33,515 bases of DNA, from positions 1 through 33,515 of the forward strand of contig NZ_JABERD010000104.1 of assembly GCF_013044505.1 (NCBI RefSeq). Direction: 5' to 3'. The first letter of the stretch is position 1. Each line of letters starts with the position of its first letter. The notes beneath the pieces are model-generated. The model was not told where the DNA came from, made no database searches, and worked only from the letters and a program-made list of their open reading frames with translations. The translations under genes were made by a program, and so were the position numbers. Below are positions 22,797 through 30,862 of the stretch, in pieces. The stretch is from Streptomyces sp. S3(2020). Its GTDB lineage: Bacteria > Actinomycetota > Actinomycetes > Streptomycetales > Streptomycetaceae.

Positions 22797-23529
22797 CGGT
22801 GTCCTCCTTCTCCTGGACGGTGTCCTCGGTGGAGCTCTGAGCGGTGTTTCGGGTGGACACCTTCGCGGCCTCCTCGGGGGCCTCACCGCACACCGCGAGG
22901 ACGGTGGTCCCCGCCTCGGCGATCGAGGCCAGCAGCGCCCAGACCTCGGCCCGTTCCGCGGCGGACAGCTTCAGATCGGCGTCGTCCACGCCGAGCAGCC
23001 GGGGGCGCCCGATCAGCGCGAGGGCGATCGACAGCCGCAGCGCCTCCAGCCGCTCCAGATCGCGTACGGCGGTCCGCGAGCCCTTGGGCAGGGCATCCCG
23101 GTCGAGACCGGCGGCGGTCAGGGCGGTGTCGATCCGCAGCCTCGCCTCGGTCACGCGCTCGGCACGCGGCCGCAGCAGCCCGCGCACCGAGTCGCCGAAC
23201 CGGTGCTGCAACAGCGCCCGTTCGCGCAGGTGCTCCCCGACGGTCAGCGCCGGGTCGAGGTCGGTGACACCGGCGACATTGGCCACGGCGCTCATCCGCC
23301 GCACCGCCGCGAGGTACTTCGGCAGCCGGGCCCCGCCTACGGCCGCCGTCCCCTCGGACGCCTTCATCCGCCCGGTGAGCGCGAGCAGCAGACATGTACG
23401 GCCCGACCCTGACGCCCCCTCGATCGCGATCAGTGCGCCGGGCTCCGCGTCGAGGCCGATCCCGCGGAAGGCCCAGCCGCGCGGCCCCTTGAGCCCGAAG
23501 CCCTCGGCTGTGACGGCGACTCCGCCCAC
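22768..23529 (-). CDS. ABC-type ATP-binding protein with degenerate motifs
   Basis: A 253-residue ABC-type nucleotide-binding protein. The Walker A is GASGSGRT, with Arg (R44) in place of the invariant Lys. The Walker B region reads RLLGVDDADL, with Asp where the catalytic Glu is expected. No LSGGQ signature is seen, and the matching region is RDLERLEALRLSIALAL. It may bind nucleotide weakly or be a structural partner. GTG 23529 is preceded by AGGGGGTGGG. Its end overlaps the YhgE gene, so the two are translationally coupled. It is first in the operon with YhgE and TetR, behind the palindromic operator. Confidence 0.85.
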   Translation of the reverse strand: MGGVAVTAEGFGLKGPRGWAFRGIGLDAEPGALIAIEGASGSGRTCLLLALTGRMKASEGTAAVGGARLPKYLAAVRRMSAVANVAGVTDLDPALTVGEHLRERALLQHRFGDSVRGLLRPRAERVTEARLRIDTALTAAGLDRDALPKGSRTAVRDLERLEALRLSIALALIGRPRLLGVDDADLKLSAAERAEVWALLASIAEAGTTVLAVCGEAPEEAAKVSTRNTAQSSTEDTVQEKEDTDALAATGRA

Positions 23530-23544
23530 AGCCCACCCCCTGAG

Positions 23545-23572
23545 TTTTTGAACTGACTGGTCAGTGCAAAAA
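23545..23572 (-). promoter_or_regulatory. 28-nt palindrome, probable TetR operator
   Basis: TTTTTG-A-ACTGAC-TG-GTCAGT-G-CAAAAA is symmetric at every pair except one (23551/23566) around a 2-nt centre. It lies 15 nt before the ATP-binding gene start and about 50 nt from the divergent HEPN promoter. The TGACnnGTCA core is typical of TetR regulators that control YhgE-type operons. Confidence 0.8.
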
Positions 23573-23583
23573 CTAACCCGAAC

Positions 23584-23595
23584 CTTCGATCGAAG
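23584..23595. promoter_or_regulatory. Second perfect palindrome, 12 bp
   Basis: CTTCGATCGAAG is a perfect 12-bp palindrome midway between the TetR operator and the divergent HEPN promoter. The regulator is unknown. Confidence 0.35.
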
Positions 23596-23617
23596 CAAAA
23601 GTGCAGGTCAGAACGGA

Positions 23618-23640
23618 TTGTCAGTGCCATACCTCACGAT
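23618..23640 (+). promoter_or_regulatory. PafBC-type promoter (near match) of the HEPN gene
   Basis: TTGTCAGTG (23618-23626), 8 nt, CACGAT (23635-23640). The upstream element is perfect, and the -10 has C for T at its first base. The transcript would start near 23647, leaving about 41 nt of leader with a good ribosome site before ATG 23689. Confidence 0.6.
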
Positions 23641-23688
23641 GGGCACATACGGCCACAACGCCGTCACGCAGACGACAGGAGGTTCGTC

Positions 23689-24258
23689 ATGGCCAGCTAT
23701 CACGCAGCAGCCGCCCGTCGGCGCCGTGCCACCGGTCCTGCCCCCTCACTGACTGGCCCGGCGAGCGACGTGCACCCCGTGCTCCGCCGGACCACGGCCC
23801 CGCCCGCCGCACTCGACCTGCTCGCCCAGGCCCGAGCCGGACTCGACGAGTCCGCCGTCCTGGAGACACCGAACGAGCGCTACGCGACCGCCCACCTCGC
23901 CGCCCTGCGCACCGCCGCCGCCGTGCTCGCCGCGCGCGGGCGCCCGGAGCCCTCGACCCGACGCCGGGCCAAGATCCGGAGCGCCTGGGAAGTGCTCCCC
24001 GAGATAGCGCCCGAGCTCGCCGAGTGGAGCGCGCTCTTCGCCGCCGGCGCCCGGCGCCGCGCGCGTGCCGAGGCCGGCATCCAGGGCGCGGCCAGCCGCC
24101 GGGACGCCGACGACCTCATACGCGACGTGGCGATGTTCCTGCGCCTCGTCGAACGGATGCTGGTCCTCCAGCCGGTCCTGCCCCAGCCCCGCCAGGACAC
24201 GGACCGGCCGGAGCCCGACGACCACGACAGGGGCCGGGACATGCCGGACGCCGGCTGA
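23689..24258 (+). CDS. SAV_6107 family HEPN-domain protein
   Basis: A 189-residue helical protein that I recognise as the SAV_6107-type HEPN family of actinobacteria. The core LDLLAQARAGLDESAVLETPNERYATAHLAALRTAAAVLAARG contains R64-YATA-H69, the R-X4-6-H motif of HEPN ribonucleases. A basic N-terminus (ARRRR) and a charged, Pro/Asp-rich disordered C-terminus flank it. No nucleotidyltransferase (MNT) antitoxin partner lies beside it. ATG 23689 is preceded by AGGAGG. It is divergent from the ATP-binding/YhgE/TetR operon. The damage-type promoter makes a stress role plausible, but the target is unknown. Confidence 0.82.
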   Translation: MASYHAAAARRRRATGPAPSLTGPASDVHPVLRRTTAPPAALDLLAQARAGLDESAVLETPNERYATAHLAALRTAAAVLAARGRPEPSTRRRAKIRSAWEVLPEIAPELAEWSALFAAGARRRARAEAGIQGAASRRDADDLIRDVAMFLRLVERMLVLQPVLPQPRQDTDRPEPDDHDRGRDMPDAG

Positions 24259-24352
24259 TCCCTCCCGAGCGGGTGCCGTCTCCCGAGGTCCGCTGTGTGA
24301 GACGTGCGTCCGGGCGGCATGCCGTGATGGTGGGGCGAGGTGACGGAGGCAA

Positions 24353-24358
24353 TAGGGT
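24353..24358 (+). promoter_or_regulatory. Possible -10 for the methyltransferase gene
   Basis: TAGGGT lies 80 nt before GTG 24439 in an otherwise featureless gap. No -35 at the right distance is convincing. Confidence 0.3.
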
Positions 24359-24438
24359 GGAGGGCGCCTGAAGCCTTCCTTCTCCGGTACCCCGGACGGG
24401 GAGGGCAGCCCGTTCGCCCCGCCGAGGAGTCAACTGCC

Positions 24439-25209
24439 GTGTCGGACCCCCTGCGACCCCGCGCCTCTCTCCGTACCGCCGTGGTCTGGGAGGTCCTCCA
24501 GGACGCCCTCGCACGGCGGGTCAAGGCCACGGGCCGGGACGCGCTGGACGTCCTCGACACCGGCGGCGGCAGCGGCAACTTCGCCGTGCCCGTCGCCCGC
24601 CTCGGCCACCGCGTCACCGTCGTCGACCCCAGCCCCAACGCGCTGTTCGCCCTGGAGCGCCGTGCCGCCGAGGCCGGCGTCGCCGACCGGGTGCGCGGTG
24701 TCCAGGGCGACGCCCACGGTCTCTTCGACGTGGTCGAGCGCGGCGCCTACGACGCGGTGCTGTGCCACGGCGTCCTGGAGTACGTGGACGACGCGTCCGA
24801 GGGCGTCCGCAACGTGGTGGCCGCCCTGCGCTCCGAGGGAGTCCTGAGCCTGCTCGCCGCGGGCCTCGGCGGCGCCGTGCTCGCCCGCGCCCTCGCCGGC
24901 CACTTCAAGGAGGCCAAGCAGGCGCTGGAGGACCCGCACGGACGCTGGGGCACCGGTGACCCTGTCCCGCGGCGCTTCACCGCCGACCAGCTCACCGAGC
25001 TGGTCGAGGGCGCGGGCCTCGTGGTCGGTGCCGTGCACGGCGTGCGGGTCTTCGCGGACCTGGTTCCCGGAGTGCTGGTCGACACCGAGCCCGGAGCCCT
25101 GGAAGCCCTGCTCAAGCTGGAGGAGGCGGCGGCCGAACTCCCCGCCTTCCACTCCGTGGCCACACAGCTTCACGTGCTCGGTGAGACGCGAGGGACCGTC
25201 GAGGCCTGA
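24439..25209 (+). CDS. SAM-dependent methyltransferase
   Basis: A 256-residue class I methyltransferase. Motif I is VLDTGGGSGNFAVPVARLGHRVTVVDPSPNAL (SAM-binding glycines near residues 39-45, acidic residue at the end of beta 2). Then come VQGDAHGLFDV, YDAVLCHGVLEYVDD (motif IV/post), and VVAALRSEGVLSLLAAG. The C-terminal part (FKEAKQALEDPHGRWGTGDPVPRRFT) resembles CmoM-like or small-molecule methyltransferases. The substrate cannot be told. GTG 24439 follows GAGGAG at about 9 nt. It is separate from the HEPN gene by 180 nt. Confidence 0.85.
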   Translation: MSDPLRPRASLRTAVVWEVLQDALARRVKATGRDALDVLDTGGGSGNFAVPVARLGHRVTVVDPSPNALFALERRAAEAGVADRVRGVQGDAHGLFDVVERGAYDAVLCHGVLEYVDDASEGVRNVVAALRSEGVLSLLAAGLGGAVLARALAGHFKEAKQALEDPHGRWGTGDPVPRRFTADQLTELVEGAGLVVGAVHGVRVFADLVPGVLVDTEPGALEALLKLEEAAAELPAFHSVATQLHVLGETRGTVEA

Positions 25210-25487
25210 GGCGGCTCTCCTGGTGCAGCGCTGATCAGGGACTTGGGTGCAGATGGAGTACGCCACAGGCCCCCCGATCGGGCGCCCAGCGCCGTATGAT
25301 CGAGGGAGACCGTCCGGCATGACGGGTCGGCCGCTGGGGAATGCAAGATCTAGCGGGCCGGGACGTTCATGGCGGAATCCCGGTTGGCCAATTGGCGTAG
25401 AGGGGCGGGTTTCACGGGGGCGATTCCCTGCCTATCCTGAAGGGACCCCCCGGGTCGCCCCGGCGACTGCACGATGAGGAGGACTCC
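25210..25487 (+). other. Intergenic region before the DUF3040 gene
   Basis: 278 nt without a credible gene. It is less G/C-rich around 25330-25440. TATCCT near 25432 could be a -10, with TTTCAC 17 nt upstream as a weak -35. I see no strong terminator after the methyltransferase. Confidence 0.3.
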
Positions 25488-25883
25488 GTGCCGCTCTCGG
25501 AGCACGAGCAGCGAATGCTCGAGCAAATGGAGCGAGCGCTGTACGCCGAAGATCCCAAGTTCGCGACAGCGCTTGAGGGAAGCGGGCTGCGCACGTACAC
25601 CCGGCGACGGGTCTACCAGGCGGTCGCGGGCTTCCTCGTGGGTATCGCGCTCCTCATGGCAGGAATGGTCGCCAAGCAGGTCTGGCTCAGCGTGGTGGGC
25701 TTCCTCGTCATGCTGGGCTGTGCGGTACTCGCCGTGACCGGCTGGCGCAAGGCTCCCAAGCCGGGCGAACAGCCCGCGGCCGGTGCCCCGCACGCGCGCC
25801 GTCAGGCCAGGCAGAAGCGCTCCATGATGGACCGTATCGAGCAGCGCTGGCAGAAGCGCCGCGACGAACAGGGCGGCCATTAG
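25488..25883 (+). CDS. DUF3040 membrane protein
   Basis: A 131-residue protein of the actinobacterial DUF3040 family. It starts PLSEHEQRMLEQMERALYAEDPKFATAL, which is the family signature, followed by a basic stretch, two membrane helices (VYQAVAGFLVGIALLMAGMV and VWLSVVGFLVMLGCAVLAVTGW), and a basic, disordered tail (RRQARQKRSMMDRIEQRWQKRRDE). GTG 25488 has a clear AGGAGG 5 nt upstream. In actinobacteria these genes commonly sit near the start of the dcw cluster, as here. The role is unknown. A strong terminator follows. Confidence 0.9.
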   Translation: MPLSEHEQRMLEQMERALYAEDPKFATALEGSGLRTYTRRRVYQAVAGFLVGIALLMAGMVAKQVWLSVVGFLVMLGCAVLAVTGWRKAPKPGEQPAAGAPHARRQARQKRSMMDRIEQRWQKRRDEQGGH

Positions 25884-25900
25884 CTCGACCAGCAGCTGAT

Positions 25901-25943
25901 GCGTGAGGGGGTGACCGCCCGGGAGGCGGTCACCCCCTCACGC
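25901..25943. terminator. Strong bidirectional terminator after DUF3040
   Basis: A perfect 19-bp stem (25901-25919 with 25925-25943) with a 5-nt loop, followed by ACGCCCTTTTC. It separates the plus-strand DUF3040 gene from the convergent MoxR operon. Confidence 0.9.
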
Positions 25944-26009
25944 ACGCCCTTTTCACTGTGCCGATCGTCTCTTCGGTGATCACCCGATCCATGGCTTCGA
26001 CCAATGGCC

Positions 26010-26043
26010 GAGGCCCCGACCCGCTCGCACGGGTCGGGGCCTC
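26010..26043. terminator. Terminator hairpin of the MoxR-DUF58-transglutaminase operon
   Basis: A perfect 13-bp stem (26010-26022 with 26031-26043) with an 8-nt loop begins 19 nt beyond the transglutaminase stop on the minus strand. There is no T run on that side. With the 19-bp hairpin it forms a double barrier between convergent operons. Confidence 0.75.
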
Positions 26044-26061
26044 AGCCGTTCGTCCGGGGGC

Positions 26062-28461
26062 TCAGCCCTCCTGGCCCGACGGCCGCCTGCGCAGCGTCGG
26101 CCTGGCCGCCGCCACACGGGCCGCCACACGGGCCGTCACGCCGGTCCACCACTCCGAGAGCGCCCACACCACCCGTACGGTGGAACGCGGGGCGAAGATC
26201 GCCCGCAGCTCCGTACGCCGGGTCACCGGGTCGGCCAGTCCGGCGATCGCCCGCCGGACGTCCTCGGCCAGCCCCGCCGTCGGGCGTGGCCGCGGCGCGT
26301 AGAGAACCTGCTCCACCGCGTCCGCCACCCGGTGCACCGCGTCCGCGGCCGTCGGATCGAGATGTCCCAGTCTGACGATCCGCGCCGCCGCCTTGCGCGG
26401 GGTCTGCGAATCGTCCGGCAGGATCCCGAAGTCCCACGCCGTGTCGGTCAGTTCCAGCCAGACCGCCAGGGTGTGCAGCGCCGCGTCCGCCTCGCTGCGG
26501 CCGTGTGCCCCCAGCCGTACCGCCCGGGTGCGCCGACGCCACAGCATCGGCGCCAGTGGGATCGCCAGCGCGGCGAGCCCGCCGAGGACCCAGGCGAACA
26601 CGACGGTCCACTTCGGACCACCGCCGCCGGTGACCGGCAGGGCCGCGGCGGACTCGCTCGGGCACGCCTCCAGCTTCTTCTGCTCCGCCGTGCAGCTCTC
26701 GCTCGCCGAGGGGGCGGTGGAGGGCGCGGCGCTGGCCGACCGGGAGGGGACACCCGGGTCGGGCAGGTTGCTGTTGGGGCTGTCCGTCTGCGTGTACGCG
26801 GGCTGGGTGCCCCGGGTCGGAGTCGGCTCGAAGCGGGTCCAGCCCACGCCCTCGAAATACAGCTCGGGCCAGGCGTGGGCGTCCCGCAGCCCCACCGTCA
26901 CCGTGCCGTCGGCCTCCGGTGTACCCGGCGCGAAGCCCACCGCCACCCGGGCCGGAATGCCGAGGGTGCGGGCCATCGCCGCCATCGCGAAGGAGAAGTG
27001 GACGCAGAAGCCCTGCTTGTACTTCAGGAACCGGGCGATCGCCTCGGAGCCGGAGCCGACCTGCACCTGGGTGTCGTACTGGAAACCACCGGTCAGCGAG
27101 AAGTACTCCTGGAGCTTGACCGCCTGCTCGTAGTGGTTCGCCGAGCCCTGGGTGACCTCACGAGCCGTCTTGGCGACCACCGCCGGCAGCGAGTCCGGGA
27201 CCTCGGTGTACTCACGCCTCAGGGCCGCCGGCGGGGCCGGAGCCGCCGCCAGCTGCTCGGCCGTCGGCTGTACGACGAGGCTCTTGACCTCGTACGTCGC
27301 CCCGCCCGTGGTCTGGTCGTGGTCGCCGACGAGGGTCATGCCCTCAGGCTCGTAGCGCCAGTCCCCGTCGATCTGCACACCGCTGGGCGGGTACGGCATC
27401 GGCAGCCAGTCCTGCCGGTAGTCCTCGGCGGCCGTGACAGTGGTCGTGATCTCGGCGCGCCGGATGTCGGCACCGAGCCCGACCGGGGTGGGGAACTCGT
27501 CCGGCACCTTCTCGATGTTGCGCTTGGACGGCTTCCAGGTCCGGCCGTCGAAGTCGTCCAGCGACACGATCCGCAGATAGAGGCTCCCCTGGTCCTCGGG
27601 ATCGGTGCGCAGGGACAGGACCTGGCGGTCCTCGTCCACGTTGAGGTTGTCGCGCAGGGACACCAGCGGGTTCACCGCGGAGATGGTGCCGCCGCTCCCG
27701 CTGCCGCCGCCCACACCCGCCCCGGTGCCGTCCAGAAGGCCGCCGTCCATCGCGGGCAGCGCGACCGGTACCACCAGGGCGAGCCCCAGCGCGACCGCGC
27801 CGATGCGCCGCCCGGTGCGGACCGGCGCCACCATGCCGGGCTCCCCGCCCGGGGTGCGCGGAGCCCCGCCGAAGACCCGGCCCCACTGGGAGAGCCGGTC
27901 GCGTCCCTCGGCCAGCAGCAGCATCAGATAGCCGGCCGCCGCGACCAGGAACCACAGCCAGTCGGCGCCGCCGTCGGACAGACCCGCGGCGACGGAGTAC
28001 AGCGCCAGCAGCGGCAGCCCGGCCGGAGCCGCGCTGCGGAAGGTCACCGAGAGGGTGTCCACCGCGAGACCGATGACCAGCACACCGCCGATGATCATCA
28101 GCCGGATGCCGTCGGACTCCAGCGGTGCCGGGATCGCGTATCGCGCGACATCGTCGCCGCCCTGCTGGAGCAGATCGGCGAACCGCTGGAACGCCTCCGG
28201 ACCCGGGACCAGCCCGGCGACCGCCTGCTCCCGGGCGAAGACCAGGGTCAGCATCATCAGCGTGACCAGGGCCTGCGCGGCCACGGTCAGCGGCCGGGCC
28301 AGCGGCACCCGCCGGGTCGCCGCGCCCACCAGCGCCTGGACGCCGAGCAGCAGGGCCGCCTGAAGGATCCACGAGGCCGGTTCGACCAGGGGCAGCAGGG
28401 CGCAGGACGCCATCAGGGTGGCCGCCCAGGCGCACAGCGCCAGTCGTGCCCGCCCGCTCAT
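26062..28461 (-). CDS. Transglutaminase-like membrane protein (TgpA/DUF3488 type)
   Basis: A 799-residue protein. The N-terminus has several membrane helices (residues 1 to about 240), followed by an extracytoplasmic domain with a transglutaminase-like papain fold. Its catalytic Cys is C486 in KQGFCVHFS and its His is H529 in DAHAWPELYF. The third position is Glu in WTRFEPTP, as is common in this subfamily. A Ser/Pro/Ala-rich spacer, one further membrane helix (VVFAWVLGGLAALAIPLAPML) and a cytoplasmic DUF4129-like C-terminus follow. The ATG overlaps the DUF58 stop (ATGA). Conserved MoxR-DUF58-TgpA operons are thought to act on envelope protein maturation. The true activity is unknown. Confidence 0.92.
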   Translation of the reverse strand: MSGRARLALCAWAATLMASCALLPLVEPASWILQAALLLGVQALVGAATRRVPLARPLTVAAQALVTLMMLTLVFAREQAVAGLVPGPEAFQRFADLLQQGGDDVARYAIPAPLESDGIRLMIIGGVLVIGLAVDTLSVTFRSAAPAGLPLLALYSVAAGLSDGGADWLWFLVAAAGYLMLLLAEGRDRLSQWGRVFGGAPRTPGGEPGMVAPVRTGRRIGAVALGLALVVPVALPAMDGGLLDGTGAGVGGGSGSGGTISAVNPLVSLRDNLNVDEDRQVLSLRTDPEDQGSLYLRIVSLDDFDGRTWKPSKRNIEKVPDEFPTPVGLGADIRRAEITTTVTAAEDYRQDWLPMPYPPSGVQIDGDWRYEPEGMTLVGDHDQTTGGATYEVKSLVVQPTAEQLAAAPAPPAALRREYTEVPDSLPAVVAKTAREVTQGSANHYEQAVKLQEYFSLTGGFQYDTQVQVGSGSEAIARFLKYKQGFCVHFSFAMAAMARTLGIPARVAVGFAPGTPEADGTVTVGLRDAHAWPELYFEGVGWTRFEPTPTRGTQPAYTQTDSPNSNLPDPGVPSRSASAAPSTAPSASESCTAEQKKLEACPSESAAALPVTGGGGPKWTVVFAWVLGGLAALAIPLAPMLWRRRTRAVRLGAHGRSEADAALHTLAVWLELTDTAWDFGILPDDSQTPRKAAARIVRLGHLDPTAADAVHRVADAVEQVLYAPRPRPTAGLAEDVRRAIAGLADPVTRRTELRAIFAPRSTVRVVWALSEWWTGVTARVAARVAAARPTLRRRPSGQEG

Positions 28462-29834
28462 GTGCGTGCCCCCTCACTGCCCGGTCCGTTCGGCGCACCG
28501 ATGCCGGTGCGCTCGCGGTCCGCCTGGCGCCACAACTCGGTCAAGGCGGCGCCCCGCGGCACGCTCAGTACCGTCCAGCCCGCCTCACGCAGCATCCGCA
28601 ACCGCTCCTCGCTCCTGTCCAACGGCCCGGCCACATCGGTCGGTTCCCGTCCCCAGCCGCCGCTGTCCAGCAGGAAGGCGACCGCGCCGCCACTGCGCTG
28701 ACGCATCTTGGCGGCCACCGCGGCCTGCTCCTCGTCGAGGTCGCCGAAGAAGGCGATCAGCAGCCCCTCGTTGCCCCCGCGCAGCAGGTCGTACGCCCGG
28801 GACAGACCCGTGCCGTCGGAGTGGTCGATCACCGCGAGGGTGTCCATCATCAGCCCGGCCGCGTCCGCCGACTCCTGGCTAGCGCCCGCGAAGCCGTCCG
28901 CGCCCTCGCCGGGCACCGAACTGCCGGTGTCCGTCAACAGTCTTACGGAGAAGCCCCGTTCGAGCATGTGGACCAGCGCCGACGCCGCGCCCGACACGGC
29001 CCACTCGAAGGCCGAGTCGGGGCCCGCGCCGCGGAAGGCGAGGCCCCGGGTGTCCAGCAGCACCGTGCAGCGGGAGCGCTGCGGCTGCTCCTCGCGGCGC
29101 ACCATGAGCTCGCCGTAGCGCGCGGTGGAACGCCAGTGGACACGGCGCAGATCGTCGCCGTAGCGGTACCCGCGCGGGATGACGTCGTCCTCGCCGGCCA
29201 GGGCGAGCGAACGCTGCCGTCCGTCGCCGTACCCCTTCGCCTCGCCGCTGAAGCGCACCGGCGGCAGCGGCTCCACGCGCGGGATCACCGTCAGGGTGTC
29301 GTACGAGGAGAAGGACCGGGTCAGCTCGCACATGCCGAACGGGTCGGTCAGGCGCAGCTGGAGCGGGCCCAGCGGATAGCGGCCGCGCAGGTCGGAGCGG
29401 ACGCGGTAGGACACCTCGCGGCGGCCGCCCGCCTCGACCCGGTCCAGCACGAAGCGGGGGCGCGGGCCGAGGACGTAGGGCACCCGGTCCTGGAGCATCA
29501 GCAGACCGGTGGGCAGCCGCGAGACGTTGTCCATCCGCAGATGGACGCGGGCCTCGCTGCCGGAGGGCACGCGCGCGGGGGAGAGCCGGCGGCTGCCGGC
29601 CACCCGGTAGCGGGTGCGGTAGAGCACGGTCGCGCAGACCAGCGGCAGCACCGCGAGGAGCAGGCCGACCCGGAGCAGATCGCTCTGCCCCAGGACGTAC
29701 GCGCAGATGGCGGCGGCGATCCCGGCGGCCAGGAACGAGCGGCCGCGGGTCGTCAGACCGGCCAGCGCGGCGCGCACCCCACCCTTGTCGCCCCGGTCGG
29801 CCTCGCTGTGGCCCGGCCCGGCGGCGGTGGTCAT
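28458..29834 (-). CDS. DUF58 protein (vWA-like, MoxR partner)
   Basis: A 458-residue protein with two N-terminal membrane helices (FLAAGIAAAICAYVLG, VGLLLAVLPLVCATVLY), a beta-rich segment, and the DUF58 signature ALAGEDDVIPRGYRYGDDLRRVHWRSTARYGELMVRREE near residues 215-250. A vWA-like half (CTVLLDTRG, VIDHSDGTG, LLIAFFGDLDEE) follows. In MoxR operons these proteins are thought to be adaptors or substrates of the AAA+ chaperone. ATG 29834 shares bases with the MoxR TGA (TGATG), and GGAGG precedes it. The GTG just before is a less likely start. Confidence 0.92.
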   Translation of the reverse strand: MTTAAGPGHSEADRGDKGGVRAALAGLTTRGRSFLAAGIAAAICAYVLGQSDLLRVGLLLAVLPLVCATVLYRTRYRVAGSRRLSPARVPSGSEARVHLRMDNVSRLPTGLLMLQDRVPYVLGPRPRFVLDRVEAGGRREVSYRVRSDLRGRYPLGPLQLRLTDPFGMCELTRSFSSYDTLTVIPRVEPLPPVRFSGEAKGYGDGRQRSLALAGEDDVIPRGYRYGDDLRRVHWRSTARYGELMVRREEQPQRSRCTVLLDTRGLAFRGAGPDSAFEWAVSGAASALVHMLERGFSVRLLTDTGSSVPGEGADGFAGASQESADAAGLMMDTLAVIDHSDGTGLSRAYDLLRGGNEGLLIAFFGDLDEEQAAVAAKMRQRSGGAVAFLLDSGGWGREPTDVAGPLDRSEERLRMLREAGWTVLSVPRGAALTELWRQADRERTGIGAPNGPGSEGART

Positions 29835-30862
29835 CACAGCCTCCGCGGCGGCTGCTGGCCGTATGCCTGGGTGCCGTGCCCGAGTCCGACGCCGCCCTGC
29901 TGCTGGGGCACCGGGGTGCGCTGAAGGATCTCCTGGACCACCTGCTCCGAGGTGCGCCGGTTGAGCTGGGCCTGGGCGGTGGGCAGCAGCCGGTGGGCCA
30001 GGACGGCCACGGCGAGTGCCTGGATGTCGTCCGGCAGCGCGTAGTCCCGGCCGCTGAGGGCTGCGGCCGCCTTCGCCGCGCGCAGCAGATGCAGCGTCGC
30101 GCGCGGGGAGGCGCCGAGTCTCAGGTCGGGGTGGGTGCGCGTGGCGGCGACCAGCTCCACCGCGTACCGCCGCACCGTGTCGGCGACGTGGACGCCGCGG
30201 ACGGCGTCGACCAGCTTCACGATGTCGTGCGCGTGCGCCACCGGCTGGAGGTCGTCCAGGGGGCTCGCCCCGCCGTGGATGTCGAGCATCTGCAACTCGG
30301 CCTCCGCGCTGGGGTAGCCGATGGAGACACGCGCCATGAAGCGGTCGCGCTGGGCCTCCGGCAGCGGGTAGGTGCCCTCCATCTCGACCGGGTTCTGCGT
30401 GGCCACCACCATGAACGGGCTCGGCAGCTCGTACGTCTGCCCGTCGATGGTGACCTGCCGCTCCTCCATGGACTCCAGGAGTGCGGACTGGGTCTTCGGC
30501 GAGGCGCGGTTGATCTCGTCGCCGATCACGATCTGCGCGAAGATCGCACCCGGCTTGAACTCGAAGTCCCGGCGCTGCTGATCCCAGATGGACACACCCG
30601 TGATGTCCGAGGGCAGCAGGTCGGGCGTGAACTGAATACGCCGCACCGAGCAGTCGATGGACCGCGCCAGTGCCTTCGCGAGCATGGTCTTGCCGACGCC
30701 CGGAACATCCTCGATCAGAAGATGCCCCTCGGCGAGCAGTACGGTCAGCGAAAGCCGTACGACCTCGGGCTTGCCCTCGATCACACCCTCTACCGAACTG
30801 CGGACACGCTCCACAGTGGCAGTCAGATCTGTGAGGCTCGCTCGATCGTCATAGGTCGTCAC
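29834..30862 (-). CDS. MoxR-family AAA+ ATPase
   Basis: A 342-residue MoxR AAA+ ATPase. It carries Walker A EDVPGVGKTMLAK (GVGKT at 55-59), FTPDLLPSDITG, Walker B IGDEINRASPKTQSALLESMEERQVT, sensor 1 VVATQNP, PLPEAQRDRFM, and a C-terminal lid with GASPRATLHLLRAAKAAAALSGRDYALPDDI. The tail is Gln/Gly-rich (PQQQGGVGLGHGTQAYGQQ). It is predicted to remodel or activate the co-encoded vWA-like and transglutaminase-like proteins. GTG 30862 follows GAGGAGGG. A longer in-frame start upstream lacks a ribosome site. It is first gene of the three-gene operon. Confidence 0.94.
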   Translation of the reverse strand: MTTYDDRASLTDLTATVERVRSSVEGVIEGKPEVVRLSLTVLLAEGHLLIEDVPGVGKTMLAKALARSIDCSVRRIQFTPDLLPSDITGVSIWDQQRRDFEFKPGAIFAQIVIGDEINRASPKTQSALLESMEERQVTIDGQTYELPSPFMVVATQNPVEMEGTYPLPEAQRDRFMARVSIGYPSAEAELQMLDIHGGASPLDDLQPVAHAHDIVKLVDAVRGVHVADTVRRYAVELVAATRTHPDLRLGASPRATLHLLRAAKAAAALSGRDYALPDDIQALAVAVLAHRLLPTAQAQLNRRTSEQVVQEILQRTPVPQQQGGVGLGHGTQAYGQQPPRRL

